DNA of 64,000 bases, taken from contig JAUIRK010001009.1 in assembly GCA_030549495.1 (NCBI GenBank), positions 186,001 to 250,000 of the forward strand, given 5' to 3'. The notes beneath the pieces were generated by a model. The model saw only the letters and a program-made list of their open reading frames with translations, was not told the DNA's origin and searched no databases. The position numbers and the translations under genes are program-made. This document shows positions 42,200 to 53,040 of this stretch, in pieces. How positions within the stretch are numbered: position 1 is the first letter of the stretch; the number at the start of each line of letters is the position of its first letter. This stretch comes from Nectonema munidae (lineage: Eukaryota; Nematomorpha; Nectonematoida; Nectonematidae).

Positions 42200-43905
42200 T
42201 TTTTGATGACTCTTCTGAGTATGTATCGGACGAAAGTAGCGGTTCATTATCAATGTCTGAAGATCATATATCTGTTGCGTCTTCCACTTCAGATATGAGT
42301 TCTGATGATGATTTTATAAATGAAACTCAAAGTGTATGTTTCAAACCAAAAGACGGTTTAATTTCGTGGATCAAAAAGCTTTTGTGTATAAAGGTAGAAT
42401 TTCAAATGCAAATATAATAAAGAAAAAACTTGGCTCAACCAATTAGGCGATTTTTAGAGCAAAAGACTTGAAATCCTTCTTTTTTCACGAATTTCATCAT
42501 GAAAACTATTTTGCTTCATTCAAACTCCCATGGAAAATTTATTTTTCAGGAACAATGGAATGTGCTGACGATCGAAGAGTTAGAAACATATATTGGTTTG
42601 CTTGTTTTAGCCCGGGTATATAAATCATATAGCGAATCAACTGAAGGTTTATCGGATTCATATACTGGTAGAGCAATAATCAGAGCAATGATGGCTTTCA
42701 AACGATTTCGTGAAATTACTAGAGTCATACCGTTTGACGACAAAAACTCAAAAAGAAGTCGGGCAAGCTTTGATAAATTAGCGCCGATTCGCGAAGTTTG
42801 GAATGTTGGTGTAAAAATTTATCAGTGATGTACAATGTCAGCACTAATGATACCGTTGATGAACAATTGGTAGTATTCAGAGGAAGATGTCCTTTACGCC
42901 AATATATTCCGAGCAAGCCAGCAAAATACGAAATCAAGATTTGGACAGTTTGCGATTCATACTCTTTTTATGCATACAAAATGAAAATTTATACTGGAAA
43001 ATCTCCTGGATTGCCACCACAAAAAACAAGATATTTTGGACTTAACAACAGATTTGAAGGGTAAAAACGTTACATGTGATTTTTTTAGTTCATACCTCCT
43101 CGGACAAGCACTTTTGAAAAAAACTAACCTTACTTGGTTAATTGAGAAAAAACAAACCAGAGTTACTTGCAATCAAACAAAAATCGAACAGTGTGTTTTC
43201 TTCAAAAAAAAATTTATACAAAAGATACAACAATAGTTTCTTACATTCCAAAAAGGTATAAAAGTGGCGTCTTGCTGAGTACTTTACATAAAAATGGTGA
43301 AATAAGTGATAGAGATGATAAAAAACCAACAATTGTTCTTGACTATAAAATACAAAAGGCGTTGATGCTCTAAAACAAATGATTTCGAATTTTTCTTGTA
43401 AAAGAACTAAAAGGTGGCAGGCGGTTGTATTTTCGAACATGATTAATGTTTCTGTTTTTAACGCTCTTATAACTTGGTCAGAAGTTGATCCTGAAAGAGG
43501 TAGAGCGTTTTCTAGCACAAAAAGACGAAAATTCATAGAAATTTTGGGAAATTAACTCATAAAATCTTTGATTTTTTAAAGCGCAAGTTTAAGCCTAGAT
43601 GTGAAAACATTAGAATAGAGAACAAGATGCAGGGAAATAATTCAGTTTTACTAGTAGAAAAACAAAATAAAAGATGCCATGAATGTCCTTCTACTTGTGA
43701 TAACAAAGCACGCATAGTATGCAAAAAACAAAAAAAATTAAAAAAATTTTTATGCAAAAAACATTTGTGTGAAAATTGTAAATAATTGTTTTAATCTTTT
43801 TGAAAATATATATTTGATCTTTGCTCTTTGAAAGATAAAAAAATATAAATGGGATATATTGTTCCCAGTTACAAAGATGTACATTTTTTGATGTATATAG
43901 AAGGG
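42200..43905 (+). mobile_element. piggyBac relic with TTAA right end
   Basis: The transposase reads left to right. An acidic Ser/Asp N-terminus (about 42204-42330) is followed by LTIEELETYIGLLVLARVYK (42561-42620) and KLAPIREVWNVGVK. Then come NDTVDEQLVVFRGRCPLRQY and IPSKPAKYEIKIWTVCDS (42845-42960), a linker, GVDALKQMISNFSCKRTKRW (near 43360-43420) and a Cys-rich tail (CHECPSTC to CENC, 43678-43784). All three Asp positions survive (VDEQ, VCDS, GVDA). The right end AAGGG is followed by TTAA at 43906-43909. I found no left CCC end. It is interrupted by several stops and frame changes. Confidence 0.85.
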
Positions 43906-44279
43906 TTAAAACATATTGTTAGGTAACGTGTATTCTGAACCTAATTATAGTGGATCAGGTGTCCTTCAAGGGTCATTTTATTTTTATAAAGATAAATGAT
44001 AATAAAAACTAATAATAAATGATATTAAATACTGATGTGAAGAAAAGAAAAACCGTTCAAAAATTGCTAAATCTAAAAATAATGAAATTATTTTTCAGAC
44101 CAGAAATTTTTACATAATTTGTGGGTAATGGCCTCTAGGACTAGGAAAAAAGGCCATTTAGCTGATTGTATTCCCTAATCCAACACTTCCATGTTTCCTT
44201 CTCAGACCGAAGTTCTCCGCTTTTCATGTTCTTCATGTGGAAATGAATAAGACCCTAACTTGCACACAACGTGACAGGG

Positions 44280-45240
44280 TTTAAAGAAAAGCACCAATCG
44301 GAAGACTGCTACCAACATAGAGATACAAGACAATTTTAAGGCCGACCTGGATGAGCTGTTTTACATACACCCCTGGTAGTCCACTCGGATTCCAAGCTGA
44401 TGTCAGACCTAACTGGAAGAGACAAAGTTAACAGGCTGCCAATCCTCGTCACTCGGAATGGTGTGTCAAAAATCCTGGCAATTCCGATGGTGAAAGACTC
44501 CAAAGCGGAAGAAACCGCAGTGCTCATCTTTTCAACAGTTAAGGAGTAGAAACTAATTGGGCGTGTCAAAGGGATGTGTTTTGACACAACAGCTGTTAAT
44601 ACTGGTTAATACTATACTCTTGGGTGAGATCTGTGTTCGTATTGAAAACATCCTTGATCAACAACTTCTTTATTGTGCGTATCGGCACTATGTCCTAGAA
44701 CTTGTTTTGGAAGCAGTTTACTCTACATCGGTTGATGAAATCCCTACGGTCAGAGATCACCTTATTCCAAACTTTGCGGGATTGCTGGCCCATATTAATT
44801 TCAAGAAGCACTTGACTGCAGCAGATGATAGAAGCACAGACACGGATATCAATCCATGGACCAATTCTGTAATACAGCATGTCCAAAAGCTTCTGAAGCA
44901 GAAGAATCCCCGAGATGACAACAAAGAACTTTCCCAGCTGATAATCATTTTCCTTGGGGGCGTCCCTTCTGAACATCAGGTTCCAACATTCAGGCAGCTG
45001 GCGCCGTTCATTGAGAATATTGGATGGCTCGTGCAATTAACTGCTTCAAGATCTGGATGTTTCAAGGACAGTTCTCGGATTTGCTCACTAAACGCGCATC
45101 ATCATCCCACAGTACACGTCGCACAGAACGCATATATAGCCAAATCAAGCAGGTCTATCTTTTTGTTGCTAAGTACTATTTCACGGGCCTGGTTCGATGC
45201 ACGAAATGCTAAGGATGTCAAGTGCCTGTCCAAGTCCTAA
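44280..45240 (+). pseudogene. Unclassified DDE-type transposase remnant (FDTT...RHH-like)
   Basis: Fragments in order are NRLPILVTRNGVSKILAIPM (near 44430), TAVLIFSTVKE, GRVKGMCFDTTAVNTG (44565-44605), LLYCAYRHYVLELVLEAV (44668-44720), LSQLIIIFLGGVP (44937-44970) and, in another frame, MARAINCFKIWMFQGQF (45024-45075) followed by VYLFVAKYYFTG. I recognise this as a repeated 'uncharacterized protein' family of invertebrates. The CFDTT aspartate and the following C..RH resemble the first catalytic residue and the C..H motif of hAT/MULE-type transposases (inference). A frame change lies near 45020. The mobile-element class is uncertain. Confidence 0.65.
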
Positions 45241-45244
45241 ATAT

Positions 45245-45880
45245 TATTTTATCTAAATAAAACTTGGAAGATTTTAGTTTTTCATGCAACGTCAGCATTT
45301 GAAAGGTTCTGAAAACTTCTATCGCAAATTTGAATTTTTACCATTGTAGTTAAAAGCACCCTAATATACTTAGTAGTATTTCATTAATAAAGTATTCATC
45401 GTCGATGTGAAAATTGTGTATCATATTTTGGAATGATTTCTTTGATATTAGAGCTTATTGTATTTAGTAAGTTACATTTTAAATCTCTAACAAATACATT
45501 AAAATATTTTCTGTTTTTCATCAAAAAAGTTGATGGATTTAGCAATCATTTAAAGAATAATTTATTCTTAACCTTTATATATATTTTTATATGTTTTTAA
45601 GCTTTGTTCCCTTATGAAGCCCTTTGAGAAGTTGATGAGATCCCCTACAAGGAAATTTTTGTATAAAAAGTCATAAAAACAACTTCGAATAGAATTAATA
45701 TTTGTACTTTTTCCTATTGACTGATCTTAAACGACGTCAAATACAGGTGCTAATTTTACTTAAATTCAAGAAGAAAAAACAATAAGCCACAAAAAGTTGC
45801 CTTTTGTTTTAGTTATTTTTACACGTGCAAATTGGTTGCTTATTTTCACTCATTTTAAGTTTTTTTTTAAAATAAAAACT
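45245..45880. other. No gene seen
   Basis: AT-rich flank; may contain the body of a hAT MITE whose one end is at 45885-45918. Confidence 0.35.
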
Positions 45881-45884
45881 ACTC

Positions 45885-45918
45885 ACGGACCCCAGGTTAA
45901 GAACCATTATTCTGGCTT
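45885..45918 (-). mobile_element. hAT MITE end (GGTTCTTAACCTGGGGTCC type)
   Basis: On the minus strand: ATGGTTCTTAACCTGGGG then TCCGTGAG, the common animal hAT terminus. It cuts directly into the hAT transposase fragment to its right, so one hAT inserted into another. The other end was not located. Confidence 0.5.
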
Positions 45919-46098
45919 TAAACTAAAATTTGAGTATTTGTTCTGAAGTTCTAAGAATTCTTCTTGCATTTCCACTGGTAATTGTTCTGCATTAATTAGA
46001 AATGACTGAAAGTATACTGGTATCAACAAAGAAATCAGATTTGCAAACCTTTGACACAACTCAACAATATGTTTCAAGTTCATCCTAAACATTAACAA
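45907..46098 (-). pseudogene. hAT (ZBED5-like) transposase fragment
   Basis: Reads FRMNLKHIVELCQRFANL, then NAEQLPVEMQEEFLELQNKY. This matches the region of ZBED5/FAM200-type hAT transposases with 'LQ.ELIDLQ.D'. About 60 residues survive out of about 600. It is truncated at 45918 by the hAT MITE end. Confidence 0.65.
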
Positions 46099-46349
46099 TT
46101 AAAAAAAATCTCATTTATGAGAATTTAATTCATAAACGTTTCCCACAAGAATATGAATTAAAGCCTGTTATTTAATAAAAAGTTTGTCTGATTGAAGTTA
46201 GAATGTTAAAAAAAATTCCAAATTGTCTAACGCCCACTGAAATCACCAAAACCCCCAACATTAAAAGATACGTCATACTTTGTAAAATACTGGATTTCAT
46301 AATCATGATCACGATACACCATTGAATTCACACAAAATTTAATTAATAA

Positions 46350-46941
46350 CCCTTGGTGAACGGATGGGATCCATTAGGACCCCAGTGAGTTTTTACTCAA
46401 GTATTTTTTTCATTTTTTTTAATTATTAATATTCTCTGTATTTTATCATTCGTGGTTCATGAATATTTACAAGTAATAATATCTTGACAAAAGCAACTTT
46501 CTAAAGAATGATACTCAATATTACTACTCTGGCGTTCTCATGGACCCTATCAGTTAGACAAAAAAACAAAAAATCGTGTACAAAATGTGGCAAAGCTGTA
46601 TGTGAAGCACACTGTTTTTATATTTGTGAAGATTGCACACCAAATTAAATTCATTAATTTCATTATTATTTGTTTTAATTAAAAAATAAATAAAAAATAT
46701 AAATAAAGCATTTTTTACTAGTTTTTTTTTCAAGTGAACACTATAAAATTTTACATCATATGTTGTTTATATATATATATATATATATATAGAATTTCAT
46801 CACAAAAGGGTCAATAATACATATGTAAGGTTTAGAAATCTTAAACTCATACAAAATGTAGTTATTTAAATATAATGAAATGGGGTCCACATGGACCTCA
46901 TTAGTTTTCTAAGTAATTTTGAAGACTCAGTCCACGAAGGG
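46350..46941 (+). mobile_element. Non-autonomous piggyBac with C-terminal zinc-finger scrap
   Basis: The left end is CCCTTGGTGAACGGATGG and the right end on the minus strand is CCCTTCGTGGACTGAGTC, followed by TTAA at 46942-46945. The left flank is ATAA, a decayed TTAA. Subterminal GGATCCATTAGGACCCC and GTCCATGTGGACCCC motifs sit at either side. Near 46570-46648 it still encodes SCTKCGKAVCEAHCFYICED, then C and a stop, the Cys-rich C-terminal domain of a piggyBac transposase. So it is an internal-deletion derivative of an autonomous element. Confidence 0.8.
46769..46791. repeat. (AT)n microsatellite
   Basis: About eleven TA units, inside the piggyBac derivative. Confidence 0.85.
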
Positions 46942-47108
46942 TTAATCAAATTTTTCTTTGTCTTTCATGGATTAGGAAAGAAATTTTATGATTGCATCAC
47001 GCTACTCATTGAAATACTTGACACTGCGAAAAATGGATAAATTCTATGCCATTTTAAATAATTCAATGATGATAAAATGAATTTGGAAAGAATAAGGAAG
47101 ATTACTAC

Positions 47109-47178
47109 CTTCAATTTTAGATCATTTTGATTTTCATAAGGACGAAAATATGAAGTTGTGGAGGAAGTTTCGATTCTC
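47109..47178 (-). CDS. BOD1-like exon 3
   Basis: Acceptor AACATAAG, donor AAG|GTAGTA. Reads RIETSSTTSYFRPYENQNDL then KLK. Only the FRP..E pattern and matching phase support it. Confidence 0.6.
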
Positions 47179-47595
47179 CTTATGTTTGTATCATGTGCAA
47201 ATAAGTTGGTAAAGGGGATAAAATTGTGAGTTTTTTACTTCATAATATCCGCTTTCAGCTTATTCCTGAGGGCATTTTTACTATTCTGCTGATCCAAGCT
47301 GCATTTGATGAGGTATTTTGAGACGTAGTCATTAATTCTTTGTCTAAGATTATAATACATCGGCTAAATATTATAAAACGTGCTTTAACTATTAGTTCTG
47401 ATTGAAATGAATGAATGAAAAAAATCTTACTTTTGTATCGATTTCTGTTAAAAACTCGCGTCGGAAAAAATCAAAAAGTCCACTCGCTTTTATTTTTGTG
47501 ATAATGTATTTTATCTTTTCGGGCTCTTGTGGTGGAAGAGAGAGCATTTTTTCATTTAGCTCTATGTTCTTAAAGTCAAGATCAAAAAACGCCAT
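47109..47595 (-). CDS. BOD1-like protein, first three exons
   Basis: Homologue of BOD1/BOD1L/SHG1 proteins, which act in kinetochore-microtubule attachment (PP2A-B56 inhibition) and, as SHG1, in Set1/COMPASS. Exons are 47431-47595 (from ATG at 47595), 47239-47363 and 47109-47178, with introns of 67 and 60 bp. Exon 1 reads EKIKYIITKIKASGLFDFFR, then REFLTEIDTK; exon 2 continues PMYYNLRQRINDYVSKYL. This matches the family core (SRGLFDSFRRDCLADVDTKP, then YQNLRQ.V). Exon 3 has RIETSSTTSYFRPYEN, comparable with the 'FRP' segment. 120 codons in consistent phase; later exons past the GTAGTAAT donor were not found and may be lost among transposons. The predicted start has no in-frame upstream ATG nearby. 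Confidence 0.85.
47239..47363 (-). CDS. BOD1-like exon 2
   Basis: Acceptor TAATATTTAG. Reads PMYYNLRQRINDYVSKYLIK, then LRNKLKADIM, ending in phase 2 at GAA|GTAAAA. Corresponds to 'PAYQNLRQ.VDNFV' and 'KNQLRN' of BOD1. Confidence 0.85.
47431..47595 (-). CDS. BOD1-like exon 1
   Basis: 55 codons from ATG, MAFFDLDFKNIELNEKMLSL onward, ending IDTK at the donor GTAAGA. LPPQEPEKIKYII resembles the BOD1 start of the conserved domain (LPPGDP). Short N-terminus compared with vertebrate BOD1. Confidence 0.85.
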
Positions 47596-47695
47596 CAAAA
47601 TTACTTAGATCTAATGAAACATTTAAAATATATATACCATAAATAAAAGAATCAAAGAGATATATTGAATTGCAAGAAAATTGTGAACTTAATTA

Positions 47696-49563
47696 CAGTA
47701 AAACCTGTTCTAACGGTCACCTGTATAGAGCGGTCACCTGTATTTAACGGTCATTTTTGTAAAACCCCGTTTAAACACCTATATATTTACGTTATTTTAA
47801 CCTCTGAAGAACGGTCACTCGTCTATAACGGTCAGCGGTCAATTTTCAAGGAAAAATGTGGTTTTAACGGTCACTTTTATTACACACAATAGTTAAGTAT
47901 CAGTCTATGCTAGTGATAATAAGCATTCGTTTCCTGCGATAGACTATTACTCGCCTAAACCAATATACTGAGATAAAAGTGCCTCAGGTGATAACAGTTT
48001 TTCCTTTGATAATGAAAGTAGAGGACTCCTGTTCTATTATATCTCGCATATGATAATTTAGTTGCATTACCCCTTTGTTTCCCTTATCAGCAATTTAACA
48101 GAAATCTTTTTATTTCCAATTGTGTTCACAAACATTCTAAGTTTTGCTCGCTACCAACCAAGTTTTTATAAAGATTTCAAAAGTTTATTTTAAAACTTCA
48201 TAAAACAAAATGGTAAATTGTTCAAGAAAGACACTTTCTTTATCTGAAAAAATGGAAGTCCTGAGACTTCACAAATCAAACAGCCTGGCTTATAGCTCAC
48301 GTAAGTTAGCACAAATTTTCAAAGTAGGAAGAACCCAAATTCAGAATATCATAAATAACAAAGATGCAATAACGAAAGAGTTCGAAAAAAATACTTCATT
48401 GGAACGAAAAAGATTTAACAAAGAAAATGCGAATGAAAAGGTCAACATCCTTACTTTGGAATGGTTCAAAGACATGAGTAAGAGAAATGTTCCAATTAGT
48501 GGCCCAATTTTACAGAAAAAGGCTCTGGACTAATATATACTTTTTTAGTGCTATAAGTTTGGGCATTGATAATTTTAAAGCCTCAAACGGGTGGCTTGAA
48601 TGTTTCCGTTAAAGACATTCAATATGCTTCAGTGTAATTAGCGGTGAAAGTGGTAGTGTTAATTTAGCTGTTACTGAGGACTGGAAAGAAAAAATTCCCA
48701 TTCTCCTGGAAGGTTATCAACCAGAAAACATTTTCAACCTTGATGAAACAGCGCTTTTTTTATAAAGAAGTCGTGAACAAATCATTATTGATAAGTCAAA
48801 AAGTGTCTGGATGCAAAAAGTTCAAAGGCAGACTCACCATAATGCTATGTGCTAGTATGCTGGGTGAAAAACAAAAACCATTGGTCATTGGAAAGTCTTT
48901 GAAACCAAGATGTTTCAAAAATATTGATGTAAGCAAGCTACCAATCACCTATTATGCTAACAGAAAGGCTTGGATGATTTCTTTGATTTTTGAAGACTGG
49001 ATAAAAAAATTTGATAAAAATATGAAAAAACAAAAAAGAAAGATTTTACTGATATTAGACAATGCTCCTTCACATCCCAAAATTTCTTTGGATAATATAA
49101 AACTTTTGTTTTTGCCACCAAATACAACCTCTAAATTGCAACCTATGGATCAGGGTATAATCCAAAGTATGAAGCTCAAATTCAGAAAACGTCAACTACA
49201 GAAGATTATACATCAGATAGAAAGGGATAGAAGGCACTTCCTCCAGAAAATTGGTTATTGGAGATATTAATCAAGCGATACAAGTTGCTTCTGATTTAAA
49301 AAATTTTTGTATAGAAAATAGTTTTCAAAAAATTTTAAATCCAATTTGTGAAGTAGAAGATTTTTTGTTCAATGAATGTTTGAAAAACTCTAAACTTAAA
49401 CAAAAATGTATTTTAGATTATATAAACATTTTTATTATGAATGTATGTTTTTCTTCCATCATTTTTACCAAAGTCATAAGTGTACCTTTATATAACGGTC
49501 ACCTGCTTACAACGGCCAGTTTTGAAGGGTCCCGGTACTGACCGTTATGGGGAGGTTTTACTG
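47696..49563 (+). mobile_element. Tigger/pogo transposon next to the BOD1-like start
   Basis: 1868 bp with perfect TA flanks. The left end is CAGTAAAACCTGTTCTAACG and the right end on the minus strand is CAGTAAAACCTCCCCATAAC. The first 190 bp contain about seven copies of an (A/G)CGGTCA motif, often as CGGTCACCTGTAT; the right end has CGGTCACCTGC and CGGCCAG. These are likely transposase-binding repeats. It carries a nearly whole but broken transposase. It lies 100 bp upstream of the BOD1-like start codon, in opposite orientation. Confidence 0.92.
48210..49541 (+). pseudogene. Tigger transposase (HTH, CENP-B, DDD), broken
   Basis: 48210-48533 encodes the N-terminal psq/CENP-B helix-turn-helix (LSEKMEVLRLHKSNSLAYSS, RKLAQIFKVGRTQIQNII). 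It then continues after a stop with DNFKASNGWLECF and the first Asp in NIFNLDETALFL (near 48740). 48740-49270 carries the catalytic core: KRKILLILDNAPSHPK (second Asp) and LQPMDQGIIQSMKLKFRKRQ (third Asp). A C-terminal part follows at 49251-49541 in a shifted frame. All three acidic positions survive. About three to four lesions separate the pieces. Confidence 0.9.
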
Positions 49564-49569
49564 TATTTA

Positions 49570-50540
49570 CTCTTTACAGGAATCTCGTAGGTTCATTCAA
49601 ATAGGAGAAGAAAAATTTCTGTAACAGCTGGAGAAATAAGGAGTCACGATCCAAAATCGAATTAGGATAACTACATTGTCCTACATTTCAACCTTTGCCC
49701 ACCGAATTACTTTGTTTTATGAAAAACAATCAAACACAAACCTTGTTAATCCTATATATTTTATACTTTTTTTGAAGAGCAAAACTTTGTACGATTTAAA
49801 TTCAGAAAAAAAAGCTGAACTTTTTATAGATTTTATTTGAAGTAGAAAACATTCATACATTTTATTTTTAAATTACAGTGTTACTATTTTGGTAAGATAC
49901 TAAATAAGTATTTAAAAATGGAAGCCACTTTAAGCATAAAAACATTTGTCCTGACTCGCAAGAATAAACTAATCTTATTTATTTTGCTATACCGCTGTTT
50001 TTTAGATTTAGGTATTTCAGTGTATGCATGTCTAATGTCAATATGTATGTATTCGTATGTATGTATGTGTCTACATGTTTTTATGTCAAATGTGTATTAA
50101 TACAAATAAATAGGAAAGTTTGTGTCAAGAATGTCAAAAAGTGTATATGTAAATATATGTATGTATGATGGCGCTAACACTAAACCTAACATTTTATTGA
50201 TTCAGAATTTGATTTTCATATTTTTTGCAATTCGGTTTGATGGAACGATTGATCGCACGTACATGTATGTGAAAAGCACCTGATAGACAACTTTTTTGAG
50301 TAAATCACTGCAAGAGAAACATTTGACAAGGTGAACAATTTTCTCCAGATGTAATTGGTACCTAGTGCGCTATTCCTCGTCAAGCTTTACCATACCAGCT
50401 TTACTTATACCATCCTACACTTGCAGGCTCTTACACTTTATCATAATTTTTTATAAACATTTTACATCAACCTTAAAGTTTGAAGACCTTAACCTTACAG
50501 AACCCCCTTAAAATTGATAAACCCATGTCAAAATTCATTC
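49570..50540. other. No gene seen
   Basis: AT-rich with loose ATGTATGT/TATGTATG repeats at 50040-50170; the open frame at 49918-50100 is low-complexity and unsupported. Confidence 0.45.
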
Positions 50541-50545
50541 ATTAA

Positions 50546-50645
50546 CCCATTAAAGACCAAAATAGTCAGACAAAGAGTAATAAGAAGCAGAAGATATATA
50601 ATCAAAAGCATTCAAAAAAGAAGAAAAATGCGAAATTGTTTAGGG
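50546..50645. mobile_element. Short piggyBac-like MITE (copy 2)
   Basis: TTAA at 50542-50545, then CCCATTAAAGACCAAAATAG. The interior has AGTCAGAC, AAGCAGAAGATATATAATC and AAAAGCATTC. It ends in GTTTAGGG followed by TTAA at 50646-50649. Family members at 52588 and 61533. Confidence 0.75.
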
Positions 50646-50939
50646 TTAAAAACGTCATATTCTTTCGTATAAGTCGTATCTAATGAATAGCGAGGCGAAT
50701 AAATTCAATACAGATGTAAGTAGTGCGTGTGTAAGATGTTGGAAGTGTAAGTGTTGCAAGTGATAGGGAACCATTAGGATGGATGTTAGTAAGCAACTTG
50801 ATTAAGGTTTTTACACAAAACAAGCTAAATGAATCAGCTATTCCATTCACTAAATGATACCTTTTCGGACTCATCGGTTGCATGCAGGTTGCTACACATA
50901 TTTCTGTGAAATAAACCAAGCTCAGAGTTTAGGGTGGAC

Positions 50940-50985
50940 CAGGGGCGTATCTAGAGGGGGCAAAGCTCCAAATCCAAATTAAAAT
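50940..50985 (+). mobile_element. Transposon end-like motif
   Basis: ACCAGGGGCGTATCTAGAGG then GGGCAAAGCTCC is the CAGGGGCGTA-type terminus shared by several animal DNA transposons. A similar motif is at 55217. No second end found. Confidence 0.4.
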
Positions 50986-51264
50986 TTTAAGCCAAGCTAC
51001 ACTTTAATTTGTAATTCAATCTTTCGCAAATCTCACTACGCGTTAAATCTTTCGAAAATCTCTGTACGAAAAGCACTGCCTTATTTTAGAAAATTAAATA
51101 CCTCATTTTTAGGGACTATTTTTACCCTTTTGTCTCCATCAAATGAAAAATGCCCTTAATTTCAACATTAGACATGCACTGTTCTAACCTTGCTTTTATT
51201 TCTGTACGAATCAAAACAAAATTATCTGTATATAACAACTCAGGCCCTGTCTTTGTTCTATGAG

Positions 51265-52200
51265 TTAAAATTTGCTCCTAAATAATGTTAAACAAAAGAA
51301 GGCTAAAATAGAACCATGGTGGGTGCCAGTATTTATTTCAATTTTCATGAGACTGAGCCAGGCCTTCTCTAAATTAACAAATCCCGGATATGAGGAATGT
51401 TTGTTTCTTGCCATCTTTTCCATAACTTTCTTTGCTCTTTTCACACCATGTTTCAAATATTTAATAGATATCGAATTGCAGTAATTGGATGTAGAGATGG
51501 GTAGGTATAAGAATGGTCTTGACGAACAAGCTTGACATTCAAGTATATCTTATATTAGGACTTTTAACGCAAATATAACTGTTTGTACATAATTTATACA
51601 GCTAATTGTTACTCTGCTAAGACTGACGATCGTTTCATTTTTTATTTTATCTAGTGCTTGACTCATTTCCTTATTAGCGACTTTCTCATTTTTCAGAATT
51701 CAATTCTTCTAGGTTCTCAACTTCATCTTCTTTGTTAAATAGATCATTTGCGTAATCTCTCAAAACATAAAATTTTAAAATGTTAATCATATCTATTTGC
51801 ATCTTTTCTTTATCTATTGCTTTCCATGTTTAAAACGCTGTTAATTCCAAATACTCTATGAAGACTTTATTAGCTTCTATCAACTGATTAAAACGCTTTA
51901 ACATATTTTATTTATCTTTACATATTTTCAGTTTTAGCATATTAAATGCTACCTGCATTTCAAATCATCTTAACTCTATACCTGCCTTTCAAAACCAAGC
52001 TTCTCTGTAAAACTTTTTAGAATCTTTTACAAGTTCGCAATATTTTCTAACTACTTCATATATTTTCATATTCATTTTTCTCCATTTGTAAGGGAATTTC
52101 CTTCTTCAATGCATTGAAATATTTTTTTCCAATAACACAAGTTTCTTTTAACTTCAAAACTTTTATATGTTCTAGTTCTTATAGGAGCAATCAAAAAACT
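51265..52200 (-). mobile_element. LINE-like relic
   Basis: Minus-strand fragments. WKAIDKEKMQIDMINILKF-like text and NKEMSQALDKIKNETIVSLS lie near 51650-51840, then PGFVNLEKAW and THHGSILA near 51330-51385. These recall the 'VDLEKA(F/Y)' and 'G..QGS.LSP' motifs of a reverse transcriptase with the segment between deleted. Clade cannot be told. Confidence 0.45.
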
Positions 52201-52587
52201 GAGATCAGCAATAACCACTCTATATTATGACAACAGATGTGTAGTTAGAGGGAAAATATCTGATTCAGTCTTCAACACCAAATACTTAAAAAAATTCGAC
52301 TCAAATACTTAAAAATAAGCGTTTATATGCTTACAAAAGTCAAACTTTTTTCTATTATTTAAAATGCTTAAAAATCTGAATGCTAAATTTTATTAGATAC
52401 CGCCTTCAACTCTTCAACCCTGGTTGTGAGACGTATGACTCTCCTGGAAATACCTCAATGGGCTTTAAAAAATTTGAAGGCGTGAGTAACATAATTGATT
52501 AACATCACCAGATCTAAAAATCATAATGTGGTAAACTTTTTCCCTAAAGTAAGTGTTCGCTAAAGACATTACAACGCGTTCAGTTAA

Positions 52588-52717
52588 CCCATTTAAGACC
52601 AAGCAAAGCAGACGATATCTAAAAAAACGCAGACGATTTATATTCAAAGTCATTGAAAAAAGCAGACGAAGATGAAATTACTTATGTTTCAAAATAGGAA
52701 CATTGGTCGTAAATGGG
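52588..52717. mobile_element. Short piggyBac-like MITE (copy 3)
   Basis: A 130-bp element with perfect TTAA at 52584-52587 and 52718-52721. The left end CCCATTTAAGACCA is mirrored by the right end TGGTCGTAAATGGG. The interior has GCAGACGATATCTA, CGCAGACGATTTATATTC and AAGCAGACGA. Confidence 0.88.
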
Positions 52718-52734
52718 TTAAATCCAGACATACT

Positions 52735-53035
52735 TTTATGTCAGTCTCCCTAACCAAAACCACATTGGATTCTACATAGACCACCATGCGCAATAAAGCC
52801 ACCTTAAATCACTCATTCTAATTTTTACACAATACCTTTTTATCTAAACGCATCTCTAATATCAGCACTTAATCCTCGCTTGAAAAGCATATATAGAAAT
52901 AAAGGTGCCGACTTGGTTGTCTAAATTCAACTATACAGCATTAATTTTTCAAAAGCCCTGCATATCTCTCATCTTCGCAATCCAAAAAAGTTTATAAGAG
53001 CCTAAACTTTATTTGAAAAAAAATTATAACGGATT
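52735..53035. other. No gene seen; likely 5' debris of the Penelope-like element
   Basis: AT-rich, no clear frame. It directly precedes the Penelope-like reverse transcriptase and could be decayed sequence of it. Confidence 0.35.
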
Positions 53036-53040
53036 TTTGG

